The notes beneath the pieces are model-generated. The model worked only from the letters and a program-made list of their open reading frames with translations, made no database searches and was not told the origin of the DNA. From NCBI RefSeq assembly GCF_003590095.1, contig NC_039490.1, forward strand, positions 9,317,834 to 9,381,833: a DNA stretch of 64,000 bases, written 5' to 3'. Below, piece after piece: positions 10,501-21,560 of the stretch. Each line of letters begins with the position of its first letter. Within the stretch, counting starts at the first letter, position 1. The stretch is from Trichoplusia ni. Taxonomy: Eukaryota > Arthropoda > Insecta > Lepidoptera > Noctuidae. The translations under genes were made by a program, and so were the position numbers.

Positions 10501-12892
10501 CCGCTCTGAAACACCACCACCAGGTGGTGTAGGTACTATAGAAGTATTAAAGCCACAGTCTATGAGAAGGATGAGTAATTCTGGTACTTCAGCAATTGGC
10601 GAAACACCAATAAGTAGTAGTGGAAGTAGTTCTGGCCCTGCAGGTGGTGTAGGTACACTTGAATTATTATCACCACAGTCTGCTAAAAGGATGAAAGAAG
10701 GATCGAGACCAGTGCCTCCGGCCAGCAGACCAGTTTCGGGCATGCCTGTCCAACCGACTGATAGTAAGTTGAGTAGTTCTAATGCTTCAGGAAATTCAAA
10801 TGCAATTCAAAATAATCCCCAAGCGCAAAAAAATAACAATAAAAATTCTACTGGAGATTCACCATCGAATTCGAGCAGAATAGTTTATATGGTATCGCCA
10901 AGTGGTAATGGTGGAGCAACGACACCTCCACCACCACCTCCGACACCGCAAGATGGTACCAAAGAAGCGATATACGAAAAATACCAGAAGATTTTTAAGG
11001 AGAAATGCGACGCCTTACCTATAGAATCAACAACACCTGAAACTGAAAAATTAGCTGAACTTGCTAGAACCGGCATTTATAATGGAATTGTAAAGACGTT
11101 TTTCAAATTAAAGGCCGACCCTGAAATCGAAAATGACTACGGTTACTTCGAGTTTATGCTTGAAGAGAAGATAGATGATATGTTGGACGTTCTTCCACAA
11201 ACAGAAAATTTTAAAAGCAAGCGTCATCCTTGGAAAATTGACGTTCTGACTAACGCTATCGACATGCTGGAAGAGCTACATGGGCTTTCTGATAGACCAT
11301 CTTTTAGGCAGCGTGTTAGGAATAAATTTAATCGGAAATTTGCACGAGAATTGGAATTAGAAGAATGTTTCTTACTGCAACAAGGTTTTTTGGCTGAAAT
11401 GGCTGATGCATATATTTTAGATACTAAATATAAAGACGAAAACCCAGTAAAAGCCAACATATACAAGAATAGATTGATGAAAAAAATCGATGATTTGACA
11501 AATCATCTGTCTAAGGAACACAATGCCGGTTTCAGGTTCTTTAAAAAGCCACAGTTGGCACGAATAGCTATGAAAGTACTAGACGAAGTGCCAATACCGA
11601 ACGACGATATATTAAAAGCAGAAGCAGAGGAAATCCAACTTGCGGATGAAGTTGAGAAATGGTATAGAGAATTGCCTACTAAACCTTTAGTTAACGAAAC
11701 TGATGGCGTACTAAGAAAAAGAATGATAGACTTACTAGCCAAAAAGTTATACGATATTCAAAAACACGGAGACGACTCAAACGTTCCTAAAGATGAACAA
11801 ATGAAACATGAAATGAGTCAATTTTTGGAAAAGAGAGCAAAGTTGCAGGACGATCAAGATTTGAACATAAATTTTATGGTTGACGAGCTGAATAACAGAT
11901 TGAAAAATAGGTGGTTAAAGGATCCCGTCGACTACAGTGATTTTGAAAACGAACATCCAGTTAGTTCCACCTTTGCCCAAGTTAATAACCATGAAGTGTA
12001 TCTAGCACCGTTAATGGACGCTGCTACAAGTACTGGGCAACCTCAAGGGCAAAACTATCAAGACTCTCCTTACGAATCATCAAGAAATCGGCAACCACAG
12101 TCGGCACAAATGGGGCCAAACCAAACGTATAATTCACAAGGGGTTCCGATGGATATGAGACAACAACAGCCTTATTTAGGATATGGACCTCCGGGATATG
12201 CTGAGCAGTCTTATAAAGGAGTGCCTTTCCAAAGTATTCCACCTAACCAGCCGCCTGGCCACCAGACCGGAATGGGTCCCTACAATACACGGCTGGATGG
12301 GTATGGTCCCCAGCAACCGCAAATGAGACCTGGGAACTATCCAGAATCTTACCATCATGGAGGGAACAATCCGTATATGCCTCAGCAGGGCATGCATCCC
12401 TCCTCTAGGCCTGGACCTCTTGGTCCTCCTGGCCCCGGTAATGGATATATGACTCATGGCCCCCCAATGCAGCACACTTGTCCAAGGAATATGCGATTAG
12501 GTCCACAGTCTGGCCCTAGCCCCAGAATGCATTGTAGTATTCCTCCTTACGTCCAATGCGGTGGACGGCAAGGTTCTTTTTCTCAAGAGCAGGGTACCGA
12601 GCCTGGTATGAATGGCCAACAGAGAGCTTACGGGTTGCAGGGTCAGATGCGGCAGGGTACTAATTACGCAAGACAAGGACAGAATCCAACGCCTGGTTAT
12701 GAAGGCGGCTACGGGCCGCCACCCGGCAACGGTGTAGGTGCTCCGATGGGGCCTGGTTCACCAGACGGAGAAGACATAGACAATGAATACATGATGAGAT
12801 GCAAGTGCCTGGAGGCTTATCGTCGCAGAAGGAGGTGCTTCGAATTCGACGAACGATGTCCAAGATACAGTCCTTATAGATGTTACTTTTAA
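4521..12892 (+). CDS. Gene 2: about 2,765-aa helical-repeat protein with Pro/Ser repeat and Cys-rich tail
   Basis: The long open frame extends upstream to a splice acceptor (TATATTTCAG ending at 4624). The preceding 4521-4550 segment (ATG plus nine codons, MLLSSRNCKQ) joins in phase 0 through a 74-bp intron (4551-4624), giving about 2,765 aa. The GTG at 4799 is internal. Order of regions: helical modules with a tryptophan in W-x3-[LV]-P (for example DWMKKLPL, DWIDTVPM) over 4.8-8.2 kb; two copies of a module marked DIVDRHKYLEMNP (about 5970) and DIIDRHKYLELNP (about 7990); a Pro/Ser tandem repeat (8.5-10.2 kb); a low-complexity stretch with a proline run near 10.93 kb; a second helical block (10.95-11.95 kb) homologous to gene 1; a Gly/Pro/Met/Gln-rich region (12.0-12.75 kb); and a final RCKCLEAYRRRRRC...YRCYF tail. 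The family is unrecognised. The first exon is the least certain part. Confidence 0.85.
4551..4624 (+). other. Predicted 74-bp phase-0 intron in gene 2
   Basis: The donor is CAA|GTATTT, which is weak. The acceptor is TATATTTCAG|GTACC, which is strong. Splicing joins codon 10 to the long exon without a frame shift. A competing donor GTAAGC at 4543 would shift the frame into a stop, so it is disfavoured. Confidence 0.55.
8500..10190 (+). repeat. About 21 copies of an FSTSPQPTDK[WR]xxSP tandem repeat within gene 2
   Basis: Units of about 25-29 codons follow the consensus [SN]FSTSPQPTDK[WR]xNSPSxSPxSPQPGR-like order: an STS core, TDK, a W or R, an SP dipeptide, then PQPGR. From roughly the fourth to the fifteenth unit TDKW and TDKR alternate, so the effective period is a dimer of about 170 bp. 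The composition predicts disorder with many Ser-Pro sites. Confidence 0.9.
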
Positions 12893-12932
12893 ATTATGTG
12901 CGTGTTTTCTGTGATTGTCACCTATTTATGTC

Positions 12933-12938
12933 AATAAA
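12933..12938 (+). terminator. Poly(A) signal AATAAA, gene 2
   Basis: AATAAA lies 41 nt after the gene 2 TAA stop, a normal distance for an insect gene. Confidence 0.75.
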
Positions 12939-13642
12939 TTAAAAAACCAATGTTCTTTATTTTATCTGAGGACACGGCAGTGTCCCAGCCAAGTCTCGAG
13001 CAAAAGGGTCACGGCCGTACTATTATTTTCTCGAAGCGTTTCGCGGCTATTTCATCTCCCCCCCCCTCCCTGTATGATCAATACGGACAAAGCTAGGGGT
13101 TTAGATTTTCGATGACCTAGAGTAAGTATTAATCAAGCTCGGCCTCAAAATAACATGACATTAGAACCAATAGTTTACCGAGTTATAAGCGATCAAAGTT
13201 ACACCATTTTGTCACTCACTGACCGATCATCAAAAAGCTAAGGTACTTCTAGCAAATTTAGAACCATCCAAATTTGGCACCAAGATAGGTTTTTAGCGAC
13301 AAAAAATTATAAAAACTTATTTGTATACCTTAGAAAACAAATCTATATTTGCGTTTTTACAAGAACATGGTGTATGAATTTTGACTGCATTGTTAATGTT
13401 GTTCTTTGTTTATGTACAAAAAGTTTTTGACGCTAGAATTTTCTTTTACTTGTGTTAATTCCTCTTAATCTCTTTATATTTTTTCCAGCTTTTGTAATCA
13501 TCGAAAATGGCTTTGACACCTATTAAAAAAGGCATTGACTAAATGTCCTCGTCATAGTAAGATTTTCGAACATCACTATTGTAGCGGGTCACCCTTTTTT
13601 GTATCAGTGACAGTTGCATTTGTCATTTTACAAACTCATAAA
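12939..13642. other. Intergenic, no gene seen
   Basis: Non-coding AT-rich sequence with a C-rich run near 13060 and a stretch around 13000-13250 that looks like degraded repeat. No supported gene. This is the start of the interval between convergent genes 2 and 3. Confidence 0.5.
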
Positions 13643-13908
13643 CTAGCGACTTGCCCGCGACTTCGTCCCCGTGGGTAGAAGATATAAGATATGATTTATA
13701 CCTGCCCTGTTTTTTTCACATTTTCCATTGTATCTTCGCTCCTATCAGTCGCAGCGTGATGATTTATAGCCTAAAGCCTTCCTCGATGAATGGTCTATTC
13801 AATACAAAAAGAATTTTACCATACAATTTGGACCAGTAGTTTCTGAGATTAGCGCGTTCAAACAAACATACAAACTCTTCAGCTTTTGTATATTAGTATA
13901 GATTATTC
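13643..13908 (-). mobile_element. Dispersed short element, copy 1 (GCCCGCGACTTCGTCC type)
   Basis: It begins CTTGCCCGCGACTTCGTCCC and ends near a TTAGTATAGATT flank. Internal landmarks are a TGTATCTTCGCTCCTAT block, a CGCAGCGTGATG block and a GCGCGTTCAAACAAACA block. The same landmarks appear, inverted, in copies at 59.8, 61.85 and 63.1 kb. This is a non-autonomous interspersed repeat of the sort common in Lepidoptera. I cannot decide between SINE and non-autonomous Helitron. Confidence 0.75.
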
Positions 13909-14342
13909 AGTTACTTATCGTCAATAATATATATAACAATGTAAATATTGTACTTAAATGGTGATACTTGTCCAAACCGAGTCATCTCTATCCCTAGAGA
14001 TGGTTCGTGTTTATTTCATTCATTCTTATTAAAACACGTTGGATATTTTCTATGAACTATATTTGACAATCAACATAACAGAGACAAACATAGATAACAT
14101 AGCTACAAGACATTAAAACCTATTTTGATACATACTAACAATTCTCATACTGCATGTATGGGAGTTTTCAGTCGTCACATGAAATTAGGCGTTCTGTTGT
14201 CAATTGTGTAATATTTATAGTTGAGAATTGGAATGACATGCAGGTCTATACCTGTGATGAACGTGGAGAGGTTTATGAATGCGTACAATTATTCAGAGGC
14301 CATGCTGAAAACGACAAAATATGGCATATATAAGCGGCCGCC
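13909..14342. other. Intergenic, no gene seen
   Basis: AT-rich sequence between a dispersed repeat and the OTU-like fragment. The part from about 14220 may belong to the same decayed transposon, but the frame is closed by stops. Confidence 0.4.
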
Positions 14343-14699
14343 GTGTTGTATCCATTTATTTTCGAAGTTTACCAAAATGGTCGCTTGCAGGAATCGTTCG
14401 GTAATGATCCTAGGAAACCCGTGCAACGTTTACGATTCACTGGGAGTTTGTTTGGAGGCCATTTTGAAGTACTCGTCCCCGATAATAACCCCATAGTTTC
14501 AGACCTTCGAGTTCATGAAAATACTTCTCAATCACTTTGCTCGACTGAATCTGGTGAAAAAAATCATAAAACTTCGGGGAGGTCTAAAAAAGTTAAACGT
14601 GGTAGGCCAGAAACCTCAAAATTTTCTCGACCCCTGCAATTGACAGAAGCTGCTGCCAGTTATCGCCGGAAAAATCCAGAAAAAGGGAAGGAAAGTTAA
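14343..14699 (+). pseudogene. OTU-like protease fragment, probably from a transposon
   Basis: The frame reads LYPFIFEVYQNGRL, then a 5-strand-like FTGSLFGGHFEVL. The G-H-[FY] following a short hydrophobic strand resembles the C-terminal end of an OTU cysteine-protease domain, where that His is catalytic. The following basic RGRP and AAASYRRKNPEK stretch resembles linkers in animal Helitron/Helentron polyproteins. A stop codon lies four codons before the fragment and there is no N-terminal Cys box, so it is a decayed piece. It could instead come from another OTU-bearing element. Confidence 0.4.
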
Positions 14700-14849
14700 G
14701 TATTATACAGCTGTTCCCGATACTCGGCCCCGCATCCCAAAATAAATCTGAATGCTGTTGTTCAGTATACACGTACACATTATCCTCAAATAAACTTACC
14801 TTAAAAAGTATCTAATCTATCTTTATCTTTATCTATTTACCTACAAAAA

Positions 14850-15115
14850 CAAATGAGATCCCACCAAAAACATTCATTGTATAAAGAGCCAAGTCTCTCT
14901 ACACAATTCTTCCAAATCCAATTCTTCAAAAAAGTTTTGAGATCATATAGGAGCCAAGTCCTGTTCAACTTAATTTGTTGCAGGCGAAGGCATAAATTAA
15001 CCCTAACAACCTGTTTAATTTTCGTCTTAGCAAACAATTTTCTTAAAGCTGCTTTGCTGTGGCAATTTGCTCCAGAAGCCAACTTGAGCAAAACGTCACC
15101 GGAAGGTAGGAGCAC
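14850..15115 (-). repeat. Probable dispersed repeat
   Basis: It is open on both strands for about 90 codons, with a GGTGGGATCTCATTTG edge on the minus strand. It looks like a lepidopteran interspersed repeat rather than a gene, because the peptides have no domain and neither reading is favoured. There is no second copy in this window to confirm it. Confidence 0.3.
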
Positions 15116-15277
15116 GCCATGGCGGCCATGTTAGAACGACTTGGCAGAGTACAGAAGGAGTATTAAATATTGTTAGAATGATTAGGTATCCGATCATGAC
15201 ATTGAGTAAAAAAATACTTCAGTGCAAGCTAGGAGTTAACAAAACAAATAATCAGATAGTATGTAGTGATCTTAGAA

Positions 15278-15283
15278 TTTTAA
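15278..15283 (-). terminator. Possible poly(A) signal ATTAAA, gene 3
   Basis: ATTAAA on the minus strand, about 55 nt after the gene 3 stop. It is a weak variant hexamer and position is the only support. Confidence 0.35.
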
Positions 15284-15335
15284 TTTCAAATACAACAGCA
15301 CAACATTTATGGGACGACACAACACTTTCACATAA

Positions 15336-18300
15336 TTACTGTCGAAAATACAAATAGCTGGGATACGGGCAGTGGATGCCACAACACTTAGAACATCTCT
15401 TTAGAGTATTGGACTCTTCATTGCGGCTCTGGTGCGGTGGTTGATTGTAGCTCCTGGTCGGACCCCGAGGGTCACATTTAGGGACCAGTCTCTCTTTGCA
15501 GTTACATCTCACTCGTTCTTCTCTCTTCTCCCTCTCCATTAGAATCGGTTCATCAATCCCTTCATCCAGAATGACTCGCCTCATACACGGTGTTCCCCAG
15601 AAGTTATCGTCGTCTGAAAACTTCGCGTAGCTCCAATCAAAATTGTTATCGTTCCGTTTTTTCGGTCTCGGTCGACTTAAGTCATCTAAAGAGCCTAACT
15701 CTATCACTCGCTCCTTCCTATAAGGTCTGCTGCACGATGTTTGGTCCTGAAGCCCGTCTCGTCTGGGCACTCTGTTTTCGTTATTGTATCGGAATGACAT
15801 TCCTGGAGAGCTAAGTGGAGTTGACTGGCACGGAGGTGATATTGGATTGATGCTAGGCGTCCAGGGTTTCCACGTCGGTCGAGAGCAGGGCAAGGACCCA
15901 TGAGAGGACTTGTCTTGAGGCATCTGGTAGTATTTCTGTTGGGCGCAGTGAGGGCAGCGTTGGGACTTCATGGCGGGACTCGGGCACACGTCGTCACAAG
16001 GCATGTTCTGCGGGAAGGAGGGCTGTGCCTGAGCCCTGCTAGGCCGCTGTGATACAGGTTCTGGTCCCTTGGGAGGAGCCTGGGGTGTATCCCAGTAGTA
16101 TTCGTTTACCATGATCTGTAAACAAACAGTTTAAAGAATAAAATATTAAATAGTCCAAAAAAAAAAAAATGTATTGGGCATGGTCGGGTTTGTCGTTTAC
16201 ATTAGTACCTTCCACAATACCTGTAGGTATAATCAGTTGACCGATAAATGACTGATATGACTGCGAAGATTGTTTAAAGCTAAATAATAACAACAGTAAA
16301 ATGTCTCACATTTGGCTGCACTTCGCCTCGACTATCAGTTTCTATAGGTGTGCCGGTGAGCGTTGTTCTTCTGTCTTGATACGAAGATTGGTTGGACGTA
16401 CTCGCGGGCATGCCGGGGCAAGTTCTTGTGGGATCTCTTAGACTACTTGGGCAATATGGACTCGGCTGATTTGCTTTCTGTGAAGATACAGGGTTAAGCA
16501 CTGTTTGACTACCAGCATCAATAGGGCGCGGTCCCACGCCTGTACTACGTTTTGGTCTTACAAATGACGATAAGCATTTCGGTGCTAAACATGACCGTTC
16601 TCTAATTCTTTCTAAATGTGCGACATCTTCAGAGTTTAACGTACAAGGAGGGTATGGGGTACTAGTTTGGCCGTAGCAAGGTGGTTTCGGGGGGGGAGTG
16701 GATTGTTGTTTCTCTAGTAAGTTCCTGTAATAAGGGCACATATTGTCTGTGCCCGCCATTCCCGCCATTGGAGCGCCCCTAAGACTGGGGCGGCCGGCCA
16801 TACCTGCACGAGCCGGACATGGGCGGCCTGCTGTGCTGGGTCGGCTAATTGTGCAAGGACGGCCTGCTGGGCACGGCCGGCTGCCAGCGGTGCTAGGCCT
16901 ACCACCCATGCATGGTCTACCGTACTCATCAAAAGCTATGTATGAAGACTCGCTATACTTTCTTGAGATTTCCGAAGACTTAAGTCTTGCAATCAGATCG
17001 TTACAGAATGTTTCAATATTTTGATCTTCTCCAGGTCTTAGAGGAAGTTTTTTTAGGAACCTCTGTATTTCTTTTCGCATAGCTGGAATGGCTTGCGAAT
17101 CAGTAATTTCAATTTCAATGTCAAATAGTTTTTTTGACAGTACGTAAATCATTTTGTTTCGAGTTAGTACAGCTTGTGGAGTTTGGGGTTCTAAGGGTAA
17201 TCCTTTTACCCACTCATTAATTTCGTCTCTTATTCTAACTTGTTCCACTTCATATTTCATTGAGTCCTCAGGCGGTAAAGGCACTTGTACTAAAGCATTA
17301 AACAAGTCGCGTTGTAATTTGTTACTGTCAATTGATTCTCCTGGATGGCTCTGCAAGTAGTCGTTACAAAACTTGTTGATCTCACTGGATATTTTGTTTT
17401 TTAATTTACCTTTTAACTCTTCATCATTTCCGGAAAAGTGTAGGTTTATGAATGCGTCAGCAAGTTGATCTTTTAAAACTTCCATAGTTGCTTGTTCTTC
17501 AGCTGTAGCAGTTCGTGGATCAGGTAAAATTGACGAAATATTATTTCGCAAGTTACGTTTGTAATTCTGTCCAATAACTTCGTCTTTAGCTCGGTGCTGT
17601 GCTTCTTTAACTTTGTCTATAAGGTCTTCTTTCAAATCACCTAAGTTTTGATCTGATATGGATAAATCTTCTAGTAAACCATTCAATTCATCCCTTAAAA
17701 CGTCTTCATACATAGCCTCATCATTAAATATTTCAGGATCAACATTCATTTCTCCGATTTTGTGTATCAATTCATATGCTATATCTTTTTTCATTTTTTC
17801 AATCTCCGCTTCACTTTTCGTTTCATCGTCAATATGTATATTGACGATCCAGTTGTCAACAAAATCAGTAAGTCCGTTGAAGCTCATGCCATACTGCCGG
17901 TCTTTACCTCTCTTTTTGGGTAATGAAGTGATATTTTCGACAAGCTCTGCGGCTTTCTCGTCCATAAAGGCATCATTGCTTTTGAGTTCATTCTCTATCG
18001 GTATGTCATACATGTAAGCTTTAGCGGCTTCTTTCATTTCGTCAGCATTTCCTCTTTGTACCATTTCCTTCAAGGTGGCGATTAGAGCGCCTGTCTTGGT
18101 GTCTAAGTCTTTCTTCTCGTCGTCATTTCGTATGGTAACTGGTAAAGTATCAACCCAATCGTTGACTTGATATTTAATATCTGATTCAAGTTTCTGATCA
18201 TCTGTAATTTGAGAAATAAAATATTTATAATGTGTTTGTATCATTCTCATAGCAGAGCCAAAATCGAATTTAAAATAACATGCGTTCCAAAAATAATGCG

Positions 18301-18519
18301 TTAAAAAAATATTCAAAATATAATCTCAGAAAAAATGTATTATGGGGACAAATGACACGGACTCTACAAAGAATTTAGCAAAAGCCCCAATATTAGAACA
18401 GTCTTCATTAAATGGAATGAAGAATATAATTAAATTAATATAGAAATAAAAGTATATTTTATGGAAATTTAATACCTCTTATCCAGGCGATCTCTCCTCC
18501 AGGAACGATTTCCACTTTC
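15336..18519 (-). CDS. Gene 3: helical-module protein with GRP repeats and Cys/aromatic tail
   Basis: Three exons fit by splice site and phase: 18519-18476 (44 nt), 18201-16310 (1,892 nt) and 16115-15336 (780 nt). The last junction is CCAAAT|GTGAGA to TTTACAG|ATCATG in phase 0, with a 194-bp intron. The 44-nt exon joins as ...GGEIAWIR|DDQKLESD in phase 1. It still needs an upstream exon, so the N-terminus is unknown. The Met at 18316 lies in intron. Modules include VNDWVDTLP, DNWIVNIHI and EINEWVKGLPLEPQ, the last collinear with genes 1 and 2. A disordered region has a GRP[SC] repeat (16745-16925). The C-terminus is basic and Cys-rich (RCNCKERLVPKC, RCSKCCGIHCPYPSYLYF). It converges on gene 2. 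The family is unrecognised. Confidence 0.75.
16745..16925 (-). repeat. GRP[SC]xAG low-complexity repeat inside gene 3
   Basis: About eight degenerate short units of the type GGRPSTAGSRPCPAGRPC. They are rich in Gly, Arg, Pro, Cys and Ala and markedly GC-richer than the flanking helical coding sequence. Confidence 0.8.
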
Positions 18520-18652
18520 CTAAACAAACTACGTAAAAGACGTAAAGAAAAGAATGAGTCTCGTTTATCGAAGCGGACTAACATCCCTTTACCTTTCAAA
18601 AACGTGCATCATTATTTTAAGACACAATTCGCCATCTTATCTTTATACCTAA

Positions 18653-18842
18653 ACTAGCTGTTGCCCGCGATTTCATCCGCGTGGTTAGAAGAAATTGCGA
18701 CTATAACTTGAGATTTAAACTATCCTATCTCTCAAGTTGGATCGAACTGCACATGGTGTGCGAATTTTATTATAATTGGTTAAGTGGTTTAGGAGTCCAT
18801 TGAGGACAAACATTGTGACACGAGATTTATATATATTAAGAT
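18653..18842 (+). mobile_element. Dispersed element 3' piece (TTGCCCGCGATTTCATCCGCG type)
   Basis: It begins AGCTGTTGCCCGCGATTTCA, continues through CTATCTCTCAAGTTGGATCG and CATTGAGGACAAACATTGTG, and ends GACACGAGATTTATATATAT. This layout is a familiar lepidopteran non-LTR/SINE 3' end. It sits between gene 3's small upstream exon and the next coding exon. Confidence 0.6.
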
Positions 18843-19607
18843 TGTATCCACAGACCTTCATTGCCATCGTTTAATGTGTTTGTTTTTTTACACACAAAAT
18901 AGAATCGCAATTACACATTTTGCAGTACACTGCAGGTCTGTAAACGCTACACTTCATACTAAGTTCAAACTGCAATACTCATCATCACTGCCATGAATTT
19001 TGGAACTTTTTTTGGAAATGATGAATCTAAAGAGAACGGTTAAATAGCTCCCACGTCGCATAAAAATTCAAACTATAAAAGTCAAGAACTAAATCTTAAG
19101 CTTAACCAATGTTTTTTTGATAGAACGATTCAAGGAGCAAATATTGAGATGTGAGTTTATAAAATATCACTAAGTATTTATGACGAAACCTAAGTCGTTT
19201 AATTTTCTCGTTTCTGTTTTGAACTATCTGTTGCAGAAAGTCCCCAATCAGGTCTATTTAAGACCGAGCAGAATGATTCGTGCTATTTGAAATGGAGCCA
19301 AGTCGAAGCAAGGTACTAAGAAAACTAAATTAAAGAATGCTGCCGTGAACCACGGGTCTGCACACACAAAGATGGACAACGGGATATTCTCAGGTATGAC
19401 TCAAAGATAATCTTATAGGTAGCTGACTTATCATAAACCAAACATGAAATTCGTATAATAGGAAAGTTAAAATTTGTGCCATTATACGAAATACCTACAC
19501 GCCAGAGATTCAGTAGAAAAACCTTAAAAAATCACTTGCAGTAACCATTACCTGCTCTCGTTTCCAAATGCCTTCAATATTTGTTTCTATTACACAAGCC
19601 ATCTTAC
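18843..19607. other. Non-coding, intron or intergenic
   Basis: No convincing exon. Any exon linking 19608 to 18519 would lie here, but I found none with matching phase. Confidence 0.4.
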
Positions 19608-21560
19608 CACTAGTGTCCGAATCGTCTATCGGAAAGAAATCCAGTGGCACGACCATGAATGGTACAGGTATTGCCGCTATTGCATTCATCAGAGTCCCAG
19701 CGTCCGTCAGAAGAAAAGCGAGCTGTCCCATGCTCAACACGGGGTTAATCCTCCGATACAATAAATTCTTCAGATTATAAACGTCCTCTTCCCGTGACGT
19801 CGCCCTTGGATTAATTTGCAGAAATTTCTTCCTAGCTACTATATCATCGGTCAGCTTGCTATTAATCCGTTCTTTTTCATTATCATCTATATTCAAATGC
19901 CCATCTATCCAGTTTTTAAATGTAGTATTTAATTGATTAGTGTATTCTTCTTCAGCTTTGTCTATAGGTATCTGTGGTTTGAATGTCTGTTGAGATTTTT
20001 CTGTCATTACCTCCGATGTGTTTGTTTGTGTGTCCGTGACTTTAGGAGTTTGAACTGAAGTAGTTTCAGTCTCCGGCTCGACGGACTGTAGAAGAATATC
20101 GTTCTTAGTTTTTTCGGGTGCCGACAAATCTGTAGTGTCGACGCTTTTTCTGGTAGTGTCGACGCTTTTTCTACTAGTGTCGACGCTTTTTCTGGTAGTG
20201 TCGACGCTTTTTCTGGTAGCGTCGACGCTTTTTCTGGTAGCGTCGACGCTTTTCCTGGTATCGGGAGGGTCCGTTTCAGTTTTATTCTCTACCTCCTCGT
20301 TAACCATATCATTCAATTTATCTTTTAAGTTTTCTTTTTCAGTACTCGCTATAGGTAGTTGATCAATAGCTTCAGAAAGATCTTTTGACAATCTCGGTTG
20401 TGTTTTGGTCTCTTCCATTAACAAAGAGTCATTGAGTTTATTTTCGATTAAGTTAGCCATTTTCTTTTTTAACACTTTGTTTTTATCAGGAGAAAGTGCT
20501 AATTCGTTAATCGTTTTACTGGAATCATCTAAAATAAGTTGTTTTAAATCTTCTACATCCTGTTGTTTCCCTAAAGTTGACATATCTATGTTCTTTTCAA
20601 CGATGTTATTTAACTTTTTTTTCAGTTGAAATCTTTTCGGTTTTGGTAATTGCAATTGATTTATTGCATTAGTGATACCCTTGTTAAAATGTTCTTTTAA
20701 GTCTTTTTTAAGTACGGAAGGTCTATGTTGAATTGGTAAAACATCGATCATCACTGATGCCACTGTATTCCTAGCATAATCACCAGGAGACTTTAAACCT
20801 GTTAATGCTTCTTTATCAGGTGTATCTTTACTTTTTCTTTGTAATGCAATCTTATCAGGAGCAATTATAACATCGTTATTAGTTGTGTCAGTGTATCTAC
20901 GTCTCGGGTCTATTGACTTGCTAAGCCTCACTTTGGTGTCTTCATTCGAGTCCCGTGTTTTTACTATAAGTGACAGTTCTCGTGCTCTACAAGCAAGCTT
21001 GCCACTCGCGTCATCCGGATCAATATGAGACAGCTCTTTGATACCCAACAAACTTTTCCTTATTTGTGATTTTACGGATTCTATCTCGCCGCCTCTCATG
21101 GCCAACTCTGTTAGGCCAGAAATGATATCTTCTATTAGTTCTAATCTATCTTTTACATGGACGTTGTATAGGTCGAGAACATCCGTTACTTCTTCTTGCA
21201 ATGGAGTCTTTAGATACGCTTTTGCAGTAACAGCAGCGGCAGTCTGCACAACTATTATTGGATTAGTGTTTCGTTGTTGGTCTAAAAATATATCACTTTT
21301 TAGGCTTAACGCTGGGCTTGTACTACTCTTCTTGCTTTCTTTTCGACTGATAACATAGCTCTCTTTTGAGCTTACGGCAGTTTTTCTTTTATTACTTGCC
21401 TTCCTATAGTTGTTTCGACTTGTCCCTGCGCTGACATCACTCTTCCGCTTTCTAATGTTGTTAATTGTTTCACTATTCCGACTTTCTGGGCTTGTTTCGG
21501 TATTTTCTCTACTGGGGGTTGCATAACGTTTTCGCCGTTTATTACGCCTTCTAGGTGTGT
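19608..21560 (-). CDS. Coding exon of a cluster paralogue with RKSVD[AT]T repeat
   Basis: A single exon of 1,953 nt, bounded by acceptor TTTCAAACAG|ACACACC and donor ACTAGTG|GTAAGA, phase 1 at both ends. The GTG at 21249 is not a start, since the frame is open upstream to the acceptor with a Lys/Arg/Ser-rich stretch (TPRRRNKRRKRYATPS). Then come the PLQEEVTDVLDLY module, RARELSLIVKTRDS, several PL/LP helical units, an RKSVD tandem repeat, and a C-terminal module with DDIVARKKFLQINPRA and IPVPFMVVPLDFF. Each part aligns with the exon at 22528-24252 and with parts of the giant gene. Neighbouring exons are unresolved. Reading past the donor would give a short hydrophobic tail ending at 19510. 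No known family. Confidence 0.8.
20130..20265 (-). repeat. 21-bp minisatellite coding RKSVD[AT]T, six copies
   Basis: GTCGAC recurs at 20137, 20158, 20179, 20200, 20221 and 20242, exactly 21 bp apart, coding a heptad with a basic-Ser motif (R-K-S). The copies are nearly identical, so expansion is recent. Confidence 0.95.

Noticed and set aside
14853..15134. Small plus- or minus-strand gene of about 92 codons
   Set aside because: Open on both strands, no domain, no splice or poly(A) context. Better explained as an interspersed repeat.
18202..18316. N-terminal extension MNIFLTHYFW... for gene 3
   Set aside because: It lies upstream of a good splice acceptor (CAAATTACAG ending at 18202), is AT-rich, and is unlike the rest. 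It is read as intron.
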